NCBI RefSeq assembly: GCF_049686335.1
Contig: NZ_JBAVHX010000008.1
Location: 303,165 to 367,164 of the forward strand
Source: Buttiauxella sp049686335
GTDB lineage: Bacteria; Pseudomonadota; Gammaproteobacteria; Enterobacterales; Enterobacteriaceae
DNA length: 64,000 bases
Direction: 5' to 3'
Within the stretch, counting starts at the first letter, position 1. Every line of letters starts with the position of its first letter. This document shows positions 22,532 through 33,500 of this stretch, piece by piece. The position numbers and the translations under genes are program-made. Below the pieces are notes generated by a model, which saw nothing but the letters and a program-made list of their open reading frames with translations, did no database searches and was not told the origin of the DNA.

Positions 22532-23722
22532 CTAACGTTCACGCAGCGCTTCACGGGCGCGGTTGAACGGTTTAATCAGGTAATCGACGATGGTTTTTTG
22601 CCCGGTTTTTATGTCAACGGTGGCGACCATCCCCGGCGATATCGAAAAATGATGCCCCGCTTTGTTCACCAGATAGTCCTGCTGAGTGCGGATAAATACC
22701 CGGTAATAGACGATTTCAGGTTTAACTTTGTCCTGAATGGTGTCCGGTGAGATGGTTTCAACTTCGCCCTCCAGCCCGCCATAAATGGCGTAATCGTAGG
22801 CGGTGACTTTCACCAGCGCGCGCTGGCCAGGGTGAATAAATGCAATGTCGCGCGGAGAGAGGCGAGCCTCAATCAGTAAGTGATCGTCAACCGGCACGAT
22901 TTCCATCATTTCACCGTTGGGCGGGATAACGCCGCCAATCGTCGTCACCTGGATATTTTTCACGATCCCGCGCATCGGCGAGCGCACGGTCATGCGGGTC
23001 ACTGAGTCTTCGCGCCCTTTGATAATCGCCGAAAGCATATCCACTTCTGCATTGGCTTTGGAAAGCGCCTCGCGAGCTTGCACGTAATATTGCGAGCGCA
23101 GGTCAGTGATTTTGAGTTGCAGATCGCTTTTTTGCCGCTGTAAACGCAGCACTTCCACATGACTCGCAGCGCCACTTTTTGCCAGACGCTGTGTAATCCC
23201 CAGCTCTTTATTGACCGAAACTAGCGCGTCCTGGATGTCTGATGTGGAGTCATTGAGCTGTGAGCGGCGGCTTTTATACAGGCGCGTTTCGGAGGCGATG
23301 AGTTCCGGCCAGGCTTTGAGCGAGTCGGGGAAAACGAGCGGCAGGTCGTTCACTTCCGCGTTAAGTCGCACGCTGGAGGCAAGGGATGCGCGGTAACGTG
23401 CGGCACTTTCGCCCACGTTGGATTCGGAACGAGTCGGGTCGAGGCGGGCGACGATTTGTCCGGCTTCAACTTTGTCGCCTTCGTGTACCAGCACTTCGGT
23501 GACGATGCCGCCATCCATCGATTGCAGCACCTGTTCGCGCGAGCTTGGGACAACTTTCCCGGTGCCGGTTGAGACTTCATCGAGCGTGCCAAACCATGCC
23601 CACACGCCGAGTAAAATAAACAGCAGTACGCTTATCATAATGATGCGGCTGGCACCGGAAAACTCGCGCTCGCGCCGAATATCCGGGTCGTCCATAGCGA
23701 TATCACGCTGATTGGTTTTCAT
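22532..23722 (-). CDS. bapD: Type I secretion membrane fusion protein (BapD-like)
   Basis: The 396-residue HlyD-family periplasmic adaptor has one transmembrane helix (about residues 27-46, IIMISVLLFILLGVWAWFG), lipoyl-like halves (VLVHEGDKVEAGQIVARLDP and VRSPMRGIVKNI) and a coiled-coil hairpin between them. It links the ABC exporter to the TolC-like outer channel for secretion of the giant adhesin. GGAG lies seven bases before the ATG, and the gene overlaps bapC by 20 bases. Symbol by analogy with the Salmonella bapABCD order. Confidence 0.88.
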   Translation of the reverse strand: MKTNQRDIAMDDPDIRREREFSGASRIIMISVLLFILLGVWAWFGTLDEVSTGTGKVVPSSREQVLQSMDGGIVTEVLVHEGDKVEAGQIVARLDPTRSESNVGESAARYRASLASSVRLNAEVNDLPLVFPDSLKAWPELIASETRLYKSRRSQLNDSTSDIQDALVSVNKELGITQRLAKSGAASHVEVLRLQRQKSDLQLKITDLRSQYYVQAREALSKANAEVDMLSAIIKGREDSVTRMTVRSPMRGIVKNIQVTTIGGVIPPNGEMMEIVPVDDHLLIEARLSPRDIAFIHPGQRALVKVTAYDYAIYGGLEGEVETISPDTIQDKVKPEIVYYRVFIRTQQDYLVNKAGHHFSISPGMVATVDIKTGQKTIVDYLIKPFNRAREALRER

Positions 23723-25898
23723 TTTTCCACTCCCGTCCGTTTGGCTGCACGGTGGCGCGACTGTTGTTACTGTTACTCAGCGCCTGAGCTTTCGGTGCAT
23801 CCATCACCAGTTGCCCTTCCTTGAGAACCAGCACCCGTTCCACCAGCTCAAGCATCGGCACGCGGTGGGTGGCGACAATCAATGTGCGATTACCCAGCCA
23901 CAGCCCCAGGCGCTGGATGAACTCGCGTTCGGTATGGTCATCAAGTGAGGCTGTCGGTTCATCGAGCAGCACAATATTGGGGGAACGCATCAGCATACGG
24001 GCCAGCAAAATTGACTGGCGTTGCCCGCCGGATAAACCCGCTCCGCCTTCCATAATCGCGTGGTCGAGTCCTTTTGGCAGACTCTTCACAAAGTTGCCCG
24101 CGCCGCTGATTTCGAGCACTTCGAAGATATTTTCGTCGCTGGCATTCGGTGCACCAAGCGTGAGATTTTCGCGCAGTGTGCCGTAAAACAGGCGGGCGTT
24201 CTGGCTCATAAAGCCGATGTTGCGCCGCAAATCCGCCATATCAATTTGCGCCATACTCAGGTTGTCGAGCCGCGCATCGCCACTAATTAAATCGACGCCG
24301 CCGGATAACGCCTGAAGGAGCGTGGATTTTCCAGCGCCGTTGCGCCCTAAAACCGCCACGCGTTCACCTGGTTTAATCTCGAGGTGAGCAATGCGCAAAG
24401 GAATGCGCTGGTCTTCGCTGTGGTAGCGAAACTGCGCATTTTCAAACAGATAGTGGCCGTGGAAAATATCCTGATGCACCAGGCTTTCATCGCGCTGGGT
24501 TTCCACCGGCAACTGCATAATGCTGTCCAGCCCCTGTTTCGCGGCTTTGACCTGTTGCCAGCGAGCCAGCACGCCGCACAGGTTTGCCATCGGGGCAATC
24601 ATGCGTGACGCCAGCATGGATGCGGCAACCATCGCACCGGTGGTCATATCGCCTTCGATAACCAGCGGCGCGCCGAACAAAATCACCGCCGCATATACCA
24701 GGCTTTGAATGGTCATGCCCCAACTGATCAGCCCTTGCGAAAGCTGGCGCGTGCGCAGGCCGGACTCCGCCGTAATACGGATGTAGCTGTTCCATTGCTG
24801 CAAAAAACGGTTTTCCGCCTGCATCAGCTTGATGTCTTCCAGCCCTTGCACGCTTTCCACTAATACGGCGTTGCGGAGCGTGGCTTCGTGCGCCGACTGG
24901 TTGGCGAGCATCGCCAGTTTCTTTTGCAGCAAAAGGCCGGGCAAAATCATTAATACTGCCGCCACGGGGGCGATCCACGCCAGTTGCGGGGCAATAATGC
25001 CCAGAACGATGATGAACATGAAGAAGAACGGTAAATCGACGATCGTCGAGATCGTTGACGAGGTGATCATTTCGCGGATCTGTTCGAGTTCGCGAAGCTG
25101 GGAAATAAAGCTGCCGGTGGAGCGGGGGATGGCGCTGTTACGCAGGCGTAATGCGTGGCTGAATACCCGATCGGAAACACGCATATCCGCACGCTTGCCG
25201 AGCACGTCCATAATATGGCCACGCGCCACGCGCAGTACAAAACCAAATATCACCGCCAGCATAACGCCGGATGCCAGCACATACAGCGTGGGGTAGGACT
25301 GCGCCGGGATCACGCGGTCATAAACCTGCATGGAGAAAAGTATGCCGGAAAGCGAAAGCACGTTGATCAAAAATGCCGCCAGCATCACCGGCCCGTACGG
25401 GCGCACATCCTGCATCACCAGTTCTTTTAGCCAGTCCGGGCTGAAGCGTGAAATATACTTATCAACACGGCTGTCTTTGAGCGCCGATAGCGGGCGAAGT
25501 GCAGCCACAAAACGGATTTCTGGCAGCAGCGAGCTGAGCGACACGCGGTTGGTCTGGCGCTCGCCGTCAATCACACAAATATCAACCGTATCGTCGCCGT
25601 CGAAATGCTCGATAACCGCCAGTTGCCCGTTGTTCAGACTGGCCGCGATGGGCAACCGCCATTGTCCAATCGCCAGTTCCGGGGCGTTTAAGATATGAAA
25701 TGACAGTCCCGCCTGGCGCGATAACTGCGTCAGCGCCGAAAGCATGTTTTTGTCTTTAAACCACGGCGCGTTGGCCTGAATGGTGCCGGGCGAGCAGACC
25801 ACGCGGTAATGCGCGGCGACGTGGCTAATGAGCTGCGCCCACTGGCTCAGCGATTGTTCGGTCAGATGCTCATCAACAGGAGGCGGGATTTTGCTCAT
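23703..25898 (-). CDS. bapC: Type I secretion ABC transporter with degenerate C39 domain (BapC-like)
   Basis: The 731-residue ABC exporter has an N-terminal C39-like domain (about 1-140) with no catalytic cysteine at the expected place, so it probably binds rather than cleaves substrate. It is followed by a six-helix membrane domain and an ATPase domain: Walker A GRNGAGKST (518-526), signature LSGGQRQ (from 622), Walker B LLDEP (Asp646, Glu647) and H-loop His678. It resembles the LapB/BapC exporters of large RTX and Bap adhesins. It overlaps bapB by four bases. Confidence 0.9.
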   Translation of the reverse strand: MSKIPPPVDEHLTEQSLSQWAQLISHVAAHYRVVCSPGTIQANAPWFKDKNMLSALTQLSRQAGLSFHILNAPELAIGQWRLPIAASLNNGQLAVIEHFDGDDTVDICVIDGERQTNRVSLSSLLPEIRFVAALRPLSALKDSRVDKYISRFSPDWLKELVMQDVRPYGPVMLAAFLINVLSLSGILFSMQVYDRVIPAQSYPTLYVLASGVMLAVIFGFVLRVARGHIMDVLGKRADMRVSDRVFSHALRLRNSAIPRSTGSFISQLRELEQIREMITSSTISTIVDLPFFFMFIIVLGIIAPQLAWIAPVAAVLMILPGLLLQKKLAMLANQSAHEATLRNAVLVESVQGLEDIKLMQAENRFLQQWNSYIRITAESGLRTRQLSQGLISWGMTIQSLVYAAVILFGAPLVIEGDMTTGAMVAASMLASRMIAPMANLCGVLARWQQVKAAKQGLDSIMQLPVETQRDESLVHQDIFHGHYLFENAQFRYHSEDQRIPLRIAHLEIKPGERVAVLGRNGAGKSTLLQALSGGVDLISGDARLDNLSMAQIDMADLRRNIGFMSQNARLFYGTLRENLTLGAPNASDENIFEVLEISGAGNFVKSLPKGLDHAIMEGGAGLSGGQRQSILLARMLMRSPNIVLLDEPTASLDDHTEREFIQRLGLWLGNRTLIVATHRVPMLELVERVLVLKEGQLVMDAPKAQALSNSNNSRATVQPNGREWKNENQSA

Positions 25899-27298
25899 GG
25901 CTGGATCTCCAGTGATTGAATAGAGCGATGCTCCATGCCAAATGCGTTACGCAACCGGCCGCTGTTATACAGGCAGTTGAGTTGCAGTTGATGAAGCTGG
26001 CTGATGGTTTGCAACTGGGCAAAACGAGCCTGAAAGACCTCCTGTTCCGCATTCAGAACATCCAGCAGCGGACGAGAACCCAGGTCCAGATACTGCTGTT
26101 GATAGAGTTCGCGGGTGCGCGCGCTTAACTCTTCCTGGCGTTTCATGACCTGTACCGCACCGACCAGGCTCATCGCCTGGCTGCGTGATTCCATCAATTT
26201 CTGGCGTACATCAAGACGGGTGCGCTGAACACCGGATTGCGCGGCTTCAACCGCATGGCTTGCGGCGTTGCGGCGTGCGGTTAATCCTCCACCCTGGTAG
26301 AGGGGCATTTCGACTTTGATAAAGGCGGAGTATTGCGTGCGATCCAGCACTTCATGGCTGGCGTATTTATCGTTCAGGTAGTGCTGGACTTGCGGCTCGA
26401 GCGAAATCGTCGGCGTCATCTGCGCATTGGCGTAATCGAGATTCGCCTGTGCGACGCTGGCTTGCGCCCACGAAGCCAGTACTGCCGGGACCAGGCGGTC
26501 GTCGGGCTTTTCGATATCGCAGCTTTTTGCGAGTTTGTTCGGGAAGTCATTGCTGATGCCGTTGAGGTTATTCCAGCCTAACCAACTCATTAGCGTGGCC
26601 TGAGCGCTGTCAAGATTGGCCTGATACTGAATTAACTGTGAGCGTGCGGATTCAATACGCGCGTTGGTTTGCACCACGTCTGACATCGACGTCGCACCTT
26701 CATCGTTACGCTGCTGCGTCAAACGGCCAATGGCGCTCAGGGCATCGAGTTGCTCTTTCGCGACCTCCACCATTTGCTGCCACATCTGCACCTGCACCAT
26801 GGAGACGGCGGTATCGTGACCGACATTATCGATGCTGACCAGCACGTTGGCCTGTTCCTGCGCGACACCCGCGCTTTCGGCCCGAACCTGGCTTGAAACT
26901 TTGCCGAAGTCGTAAAGCATTTGAGAAATGGATAACACGATCGACGGGCTAAAGCCGCTGTCGGTATAACTGTTGCTGTAGCCGTTATTCACGCCCGCCG
27001 TGACTTGCGGATAGTATTTCGATTTAGCGACATTGACCTGTTCAGACTGGCCGTAAAGTTTGCCGATGGCCTCATGAATGCTCGGGTGCCAGTTCACCGC
27101 GCGGTTTACCGCATCGTTGAAAGTGAGCGTGCCGGGCGCAGGTGCGTTTAACGGCAGGGAAGATGAGCCATCAAGCGAGGGAAGCTCTTGTTGAGCGAGT
27201 CCCTCAGTCGAGATGTACTGTGGCGTATCGTCGGCATGCGCCTGGGCTACACATAGGCTGCATGCCAGCCATAGAGCAAACGGCTGTAATTTTCCCAT
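25895..27298 (-). CDS. bapB: TolC-family outer membrane channel (BapB-like)
   Basis: The 467-residue protein has a signal peptide (first 22 residues, ending AQAHA) and two long helical repeats of the outer membrane efflux protein family. Recognisable segments are NWHPSIHEAIGKLYGQSEQV and the later RLDVRQKLMESRSQAMSLV. It is the outer membrane exit duct of the type I system. It starts 250 bases after the end of bapA, separated by a REP cluster, and overlaps bapC by four bases. Confidence 0.9.
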   Translation of the reverse strand: MGKLQPFALWLACSLCVAQAHADDTPQYISTEGLAQQELPSLDGSSSLPLNAPAPGTLTFNDAVNRAVNWHPSIHEAIGKLYGQSEQVNVAKSKYYPQVTAGVNNGYSNSYTDSGFSPSIVLSISQMLYDFGKVSSQVRAESAGVAQEQANVLVSIDNVGHDTAVSMVQVQMWQQMVEVAKEQLDALSAIGRLTQQRNDEGATSMSDVVQTNARIESARSQLIQYQANLDSAQATLMSWLGWNNLNGISNDFPNKLAKSCDIEKPDDRLVPAVLASWAQASVAQANLDYANAQMTPTISLEPQVQHYLNDKYASHEVLDRTQYSAFIKVEMPLYQGGGLTARRNAASHAVEAAQSGVQRTRLDVRQKLMESRSQAMSLVGAVQVMKRQEELSARTRELYQQQYLDLGSRPLLDVLNAEQEVFQARFAQLQTISQLHQLQLNCLYNSGRLRNAFGMEHRSIQSLEIQP

Positions 27299-27359
27299 AT
27301 TTTATCCCTTTTAAATGTCACTACGTTCATACAGGTCTTGTAATTGCCGTCTTGAAAAT

Positions 27360-27533
27360 GTCGGATGTTGCTTATGTCGGATGACGCTGCGCTTATCCGA
27401 CCTACGGTTATTGTTTATGTCGGATGACGCTGCGCTTATCCGACCTACGGTTGTTGCTTATGTCGGATGACCCCTCATTTTTCCGACATTTGTTTTGATT
27501 TTGTAGGGTGGATAAGCGCCAGCGTCATCCACC
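27360..27533. repeat. REP cluster between bapA and bapB
   Basis: Two near-identical palindromes (GTCGGATGACGCTGCGCTTA then TCCGAC, around 27377-27402 and 27419-27443) are followed by a truncated copy near 27461. A fourth copy of the other subtype (GGGTGGATAAGCG...CATCCACC) lies at 27506-27533. The array occupies most of the gap between bapA and its secretion genes and could limit read-through or protect the long bapA mRNA. Confidence 0.85.
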
Positions 27534-27549
27534 GTTTTTTAGTTATCTA

Positions 27550-30500
27550 TCAGGTAATAATGTGATTCTGCTGAACCAACTCATCGAGCGTGACGTGCGT
27601 GTTCTCCAAAGTCACGAGTGGGGTTAGGTTGTGCGTCGTGCCGGTGCCATCCCGGTCGATGGAAATCACCGTGTTATTACCGCTGGTGGTGACGTTCAGG
27701 TAGTTGGCGATGTTCGAGCTTGCCGGGTTCCATCCCACCAATAAATCGTGGATATCAATCTTGTCGCCCTGCGCAAGCGAGAAGTTTTTCCAGGTATCTG
27801 CGCCATTGCCGCCTGTCGCATTGGCATTGTTGAGCAGGTCATAAACCAGCGTATCGCCATACGCCGAACCGGTTATCACATCGCTTTGCGCGGTGCTGAC
27901 AAACTGCGGATTCATATTGATGGTTAAGGTTGCGCTGTCGGTATGGCCGTTCTGGTCATTCAGGCTGTAGGTGAAGGTTTCTTTGGTGGTTATCGACGCC
28001 GGGTTAATCCCGCTGTTGAGCGTATAGGTATACGCTCCGTCGATGCCGATTTGCAGCGTGCCGTAATGCCCCTGAATGGTGGCGGAGGCGCTGCTGTTAG
28101 TCAGTGGATCAAGCGTCGCGGTGCTGCCGTTAAAGCCAGTAATGCTTAACAGCGTGTGAACCGTTCCCAACTGGTCAATGGCACCCGATGAGTCCGTACC
28201 ATCGTACAAATTGCCATGAACGGTGCTGGCGCTTTGCATTAAGTAATTATCCAGATCGATGGTGGTACCGGTGACGGTTGGGGTGATGCTGATTTGCCCC
28301 AGCCCCAGCGGCCCCATGCTTCCGGTGTAGTTCAGGGTGTAGGTCCCCGCCTGAAGATCCAGTCCACTCAAATTAATATTCACTAACCCACCGAGCAATA
28401 AACCGCCATTGAACGAGTCGCTTCTGATAACCGTTCCCGCCTCATTGGTGATATTCCACGTCACGTTTAATCCACCCAGTGAAAGCACTGAATTCACGGT
28501 GAAATGCAGAACTGGATTGTGCAAAACGTCATTCGCACCGACGACAAATGTCCCGCTGCCGCTTTTCGAGGTCGATGCAAGCAAAGCGGCGTTCCAGACA
28601 GCAGAACCCACCGTGATATCGGAGTAGTTCGCGGTCGTTTGCACCGTGCTTATCGCCATCGCCGTGCTGACATCGTCAATCGCATTAACCGGGGTTGGCG
28701 TCGCGGTGACATTCAACGAGGCGGTGTCGGTATCGCCATTTGGCGCGGTCACGGTATAGACGAAACTGTCTGGCGTTTTGATGCTGTCAGCGCCCAAACC
28801 CGCATTCAATTTGTAGGTGTAGTTACCGTTCGCATCAATGGTGAGCGTGCCGTATTCGCCAACAATGGTGGTGGTTCCGCTGGCCGCAACAGAAACACCG
28901 TTGACCTGCGTGATATGGCTGTTAACCGGAGCCACATCGTCTGCCAGAACATTGCCGTTGGTGGTGGCGGTTGTGCTTTCCACGGCATACGTATGATCCT
29001 GCAAAATGTTCAGCGTGTAGCCCGTCAGCACGGTCACACCGCTGGCATTATTGAGCAGGAACAGATACTCGCCGCCCGGCAGCGTTAAGGTTAATTGCCC
29101 GGAAGTCCCGCCCAACAGCGGCGCGGTAAGCCAGGTATTCACCACTTTATATTGCTCAAACTGCTGGGTGACATCGTTGAACTTGTAGATATACAGGTCG
29201 AACGTTGAGAGCAGCGCCACGCCGCCAACGCTTGCCTGCAACGTCATGGTGCGCGTCGAACCGTCATCAACATCAAAGATGATTGGGTTCGACATGTTCG
29301 CCAGCACATTGAGATTCAACACCTGCCCAAGGCCGACGCCCACTACCGAGAAGCCACTTTGCGACGATGCCCCGTGATTGATCGCTTCCACATCGGTGTT
29401 GTAGGTCAGTGCCGCCGTGTTATCTGTGGCGGTGACGGTGCTGGCCGCAGCGCCATTGCCCAGCGTGACGACCAACTGCGCTGAACTGCTCACGCCGTTC
29501 TGGGTGATGGTGTAGGTGAAGTTTTCCGTATGCCCAAGCACGGTGGCGGAAGTATTAGTCAGCGTGTAGGTGTAGCTGCCGTTCGGGTTGATATGCAGCA
29601 CGCCATACTGACCCTGAATATCCGCTCCGCCCGCACCAATCGGCGTGGTGACGCCCTGTGCATTGGTGATGGAACTCACCACCGTACCTGCTGGGGCCGT
29701 ATCTTCGCTGCCTGTCGGGCCTGGATCGGTAATCACGTTCCCCGGCTGCGTGGTGCCGCCGGTGATGGTTCCCGCACTGGTTTGCACGATAGCAACATCA
29801 AGGTTCGTCAGCGACCCGGTCGCCAGCAGGCTGGTGTTGTAACTCAGAACACGATATGAGCCTTCCGCCAGCCCGGTGATATTCATCGTGACGCCGCTGG
29901 CACCCAGCGTAAGCAAGTTGGCAAACTGCGGCATCGACGAGTCGATAATGGTGCTCCATGTCCCGGTCGCTGAATCGTATTTCTGAACCGCCACTTCCAG
30001 GGTATTGAGCAGCGAAAGCACCACGCCGGTGGCGGAGGCATCAATAGTGATATTGCCGCTTCCTCCTGTGGCGATGTTAAAGCTGACCTGCGCGGTGTCA
30101 TTGCCGAGAACTAACGCCACATTGCCCAGTGCGCCGACCAGCAGCACGCCATAGTCGCTGACATGCGACGTCGTGATTTGCGCGTCGGTGGTTAACGCGA
30201 GGTTCACCACGTTGTCGTCTGCCGCCAGCGGTAGCACCGGCGCGGTAGCCGTAATCGTTGGCGAGCTATTGCCTGCCGCATCCGTGGCTCTGACGGAAAG
30301 GACTTCACCGCCAATTTCACGGGTCGGTAACGTCAGGCTATAAGTGCCGCCAGCGGTGGCGGTGGTGGTGACGGTTGTCCCACCAGGCAGTGTGATAGTG
30401 ACGGTGCTATTGGCTTCAGCCGTGCCGCTGATGGTTGTGCCATCGCCGCTGATGGTGGCTGTTGGCGCAAGCGGTGCGATGGTATCCACAATCACCGTTG

Positions 30501-33500
30501 CTGGAGTGGAGAAGCCGCCGGTGCCGTTGACGTTGGTCGCCGTCGCGGTAAACGCGTGGGAACCTTCACTCAACAAGCCTGTTGGCGTAAAGCTCCAGAC
30601 GCCGCCGATGCCCGCAACCGTGGTGCCCATCAGGACGCCATTGTTGTAGACGTTGACGGTCGCGCCCGCATCCGCCGTGCCGTTGATGGTTGGTGTGGCA
30701 TCGTTAGTGCTTTGCCCGTTTGCCACGTTTCCGGTTATGGCGGCGAAGTCATCCACGACGCTTGTGATAACCGGTACGCCCGGCAACGCGGTGGAAGGTG
30801 CGGTTACGCTTGCTGATGTGCCGGTATTGCCCGCAGCATCCTGAGCAAAGGCTTGCAGGATTTGCGCGTTGGTTTGCGCCGGGGAAATGGCGATGGTGAA
30901 TGCACCTGTACCATCAGCCGTCGCGGTGCCAAGCACCGTTCCGCCGCTGTTGGTAATGGTGACGGTGCTACCCGCTTCGGCGGTTCCCGTTACGGAGGTG
31001 CCGGTTGCGTTAACGGCAAGCCCGGTTGGCGGCGTTGGCGCAGTGACATCCACAACAATCCCCGCAGGCAGCGAATTGGTACTGATATTCCCTGCTAAAT
31101 CGGTCGCCGTCGCCGTGAAGGAATGAGTGCCTTCGGACAGTTGCGCGGTTGGTGTATATGTCCAGACCCCATTCGCGTCGGCATTCACCGTGGTGTACAG
31201 CACGCCGTTGTCATAAATGTTCACCGTCGAGTTGGCTTCAGCCGTGCCGTTAAGCGTTGGCAGCCGGTCGTTAGTGGCCTGGTTATTCGCGAGCGAACCG
31301 TTGAATACGCCTCCGGCAACATCATCAACAATCGAGGTAATAACCGGCGCGTTCGGCGCGGTCGCATCAACGGTGATGGCAAATCCGCCGGTGGCGGTGC
31401 TGACGTTACCCGCCGCATCGGTGGCGGTAATCGTGAAGGTATGCAAACCCGCACCCAGAGGAGTGGTGGGGGTGAATGACCAGTTGCCGCCAACAGGCAC
31501 CGTGACGGTACCAATTTGTGTAGCACCGTCAAAGATGGCCAGCGTGCTGCCCGCTTCTGCCGTGCCGTTCAGCGTAGGGCGTGTGTCGTTGGTGACTTGC
31601 CCGTTGCCGAGGGGGGTGTTAAATACGCCACCTGCCACATCGTCCACCACGGACGTGAGCACTGGCGTATTCGGCGTACCGGTATCGATAGTCAGCGTAA
31701 AGGTGCCTGATACCGCCCCGACGTTACCCGCCGCATCGGCAGACGTTGCCGTAAAGACGTGATTTCCATCAGGCCGGACTGGCGGTGTGTAGCTCCAGGT
31801 TCCGGTCGGGCTGGCAGTGACCGTCGCGAGGAATACGCCATTGTCGGAAATACTGACAATCGAGTTGGCTTCCGCAGTGCCACTCAGCAATGGCTGGTTG
31901 TCGTTGGTTGTTTGCCCGCTAACCAGGGCGCCTGTGACCGGGCCGACATCATCGAACGCCTGAATCACGATAGGTGCGCTTGGCGCGGTGGTATCGACAA
32001 CAATATTAAACGTGTTAGACACGCCGCTGACATTGCCTGCGGCATCGGTGGCGGTCACCGTAAACGCATGACTGCCGGTACCCAGTGGCGCGATGGCCGG
32101 TGGGGTGAAGTTCCACACGCCGCCCGTTGCCGTCACGGTGCCAATCAAGGTGCCGTTATCGTAAATATTGACGATTGAGCCTGCTTCTGCGGTGCCACTT
32201 AGCGCCGGACGCGTGTCGTCCGTCACCTGGTTGTTAGCCAAATCACCGATTGTTGAACCTATATCGTCAGAAACAGTGGTGATCACCGGTGCGGTTGGGG
32301 CGGCTAAATCCACCAACACGTTAAAGGCTGCGGATGGTGCGCTGACGTTACCTGTTGTGTCCGTGGCGGTGACGGTTAAGTTATGCGAGCCGATTCCCAG
32401 CGGTGTTCCCGGCGTAAAGCTCCAGGTTCCACCAGCGCCAACGGTTGTGGTGCCAAGCACCTGATTGCCGTCAGAAACGGTAATGGTTGACCCGATTTCG
32501 CCGGTACCGGTAATGACAGGCCGCGTTTCATTGGTTGGCTGCCCGCTGGTAATGGGGCCAATGTTTGGCGCGGTGTTGTCGGTTACGGTCACAATCAGCG
32601 GCGCGGTCGGGGCAACCGAGTCGATGACCACCGCGAACACCCCGGATGGATTGCTGACGTTTCCGGCAGCGTCGGTAGCGGTGACGGTCAGATTGTGGTT
32701 GCCCTGGCCAAGTGCGGTAGTCGGATCCAGTGACCACTCGCCAGCACTATTCGCCGTCGTCGTACCAATAATCGTATTGCCATCTCTGAGAGTAATAATG
32801 GCATTGGCTTCACTGGTGCCGCTTAACGTTGGCAGCGTGTCTTTTGTTGATTGCCCGCTGGTTAACGGCAAATCGGTATTCGCTTGCGTCTGGTCATCGA
32901 CCACCAGGGTGATCGCCGGAAGTATCGGCGCACTGGTATCGACGATGGCATTAAAGGTGGTGACTGGGCTGACGTTCCCCGCCAAATCGGTGGTGGTGAG
33001 TGTCAGCGTGTGGCTGCCTTCGGTCAGTGCCGGGTTTGGCGTCCATGTCCAGTTCCCCGTTGCATCAACCGGAATAGTCGCAACCACCGTACCGTTATCG
33101 CTGATAACGAGCGTGGTATTCGGTTCAACGGTTCCGTTAAAGACTGGCGTGGTGTCATTCGTCGGTACGCCAGATGTCACGGCTCCCGGCGTAGTGCCGT
33201 CGTCGGTCACGGTAGTAATAACGGGTGCATTCGGCGCGAGGGTATCGAGGTTTAGCGAGTATCCAGCGGACGGCGCACTGACGTTGCCGGCAGCGTCGGT
33301 AGAGGTGACGGTAATCGGATGGATGCCGCTAACCAAATCGGCCCCTGGCGTAAATGTCCAGGTGCCATTTGCCCCGACCACGGCGGTGCCGATGGACGAG
33401 CCGTTATCAAGTATGGTGATCGTCGAACCCACTTCGCCATTACCCGTCATGGTTGGACGCGCGTCGTTGGTCACCTGGCCACTGCTGACGGCACCCGTGA

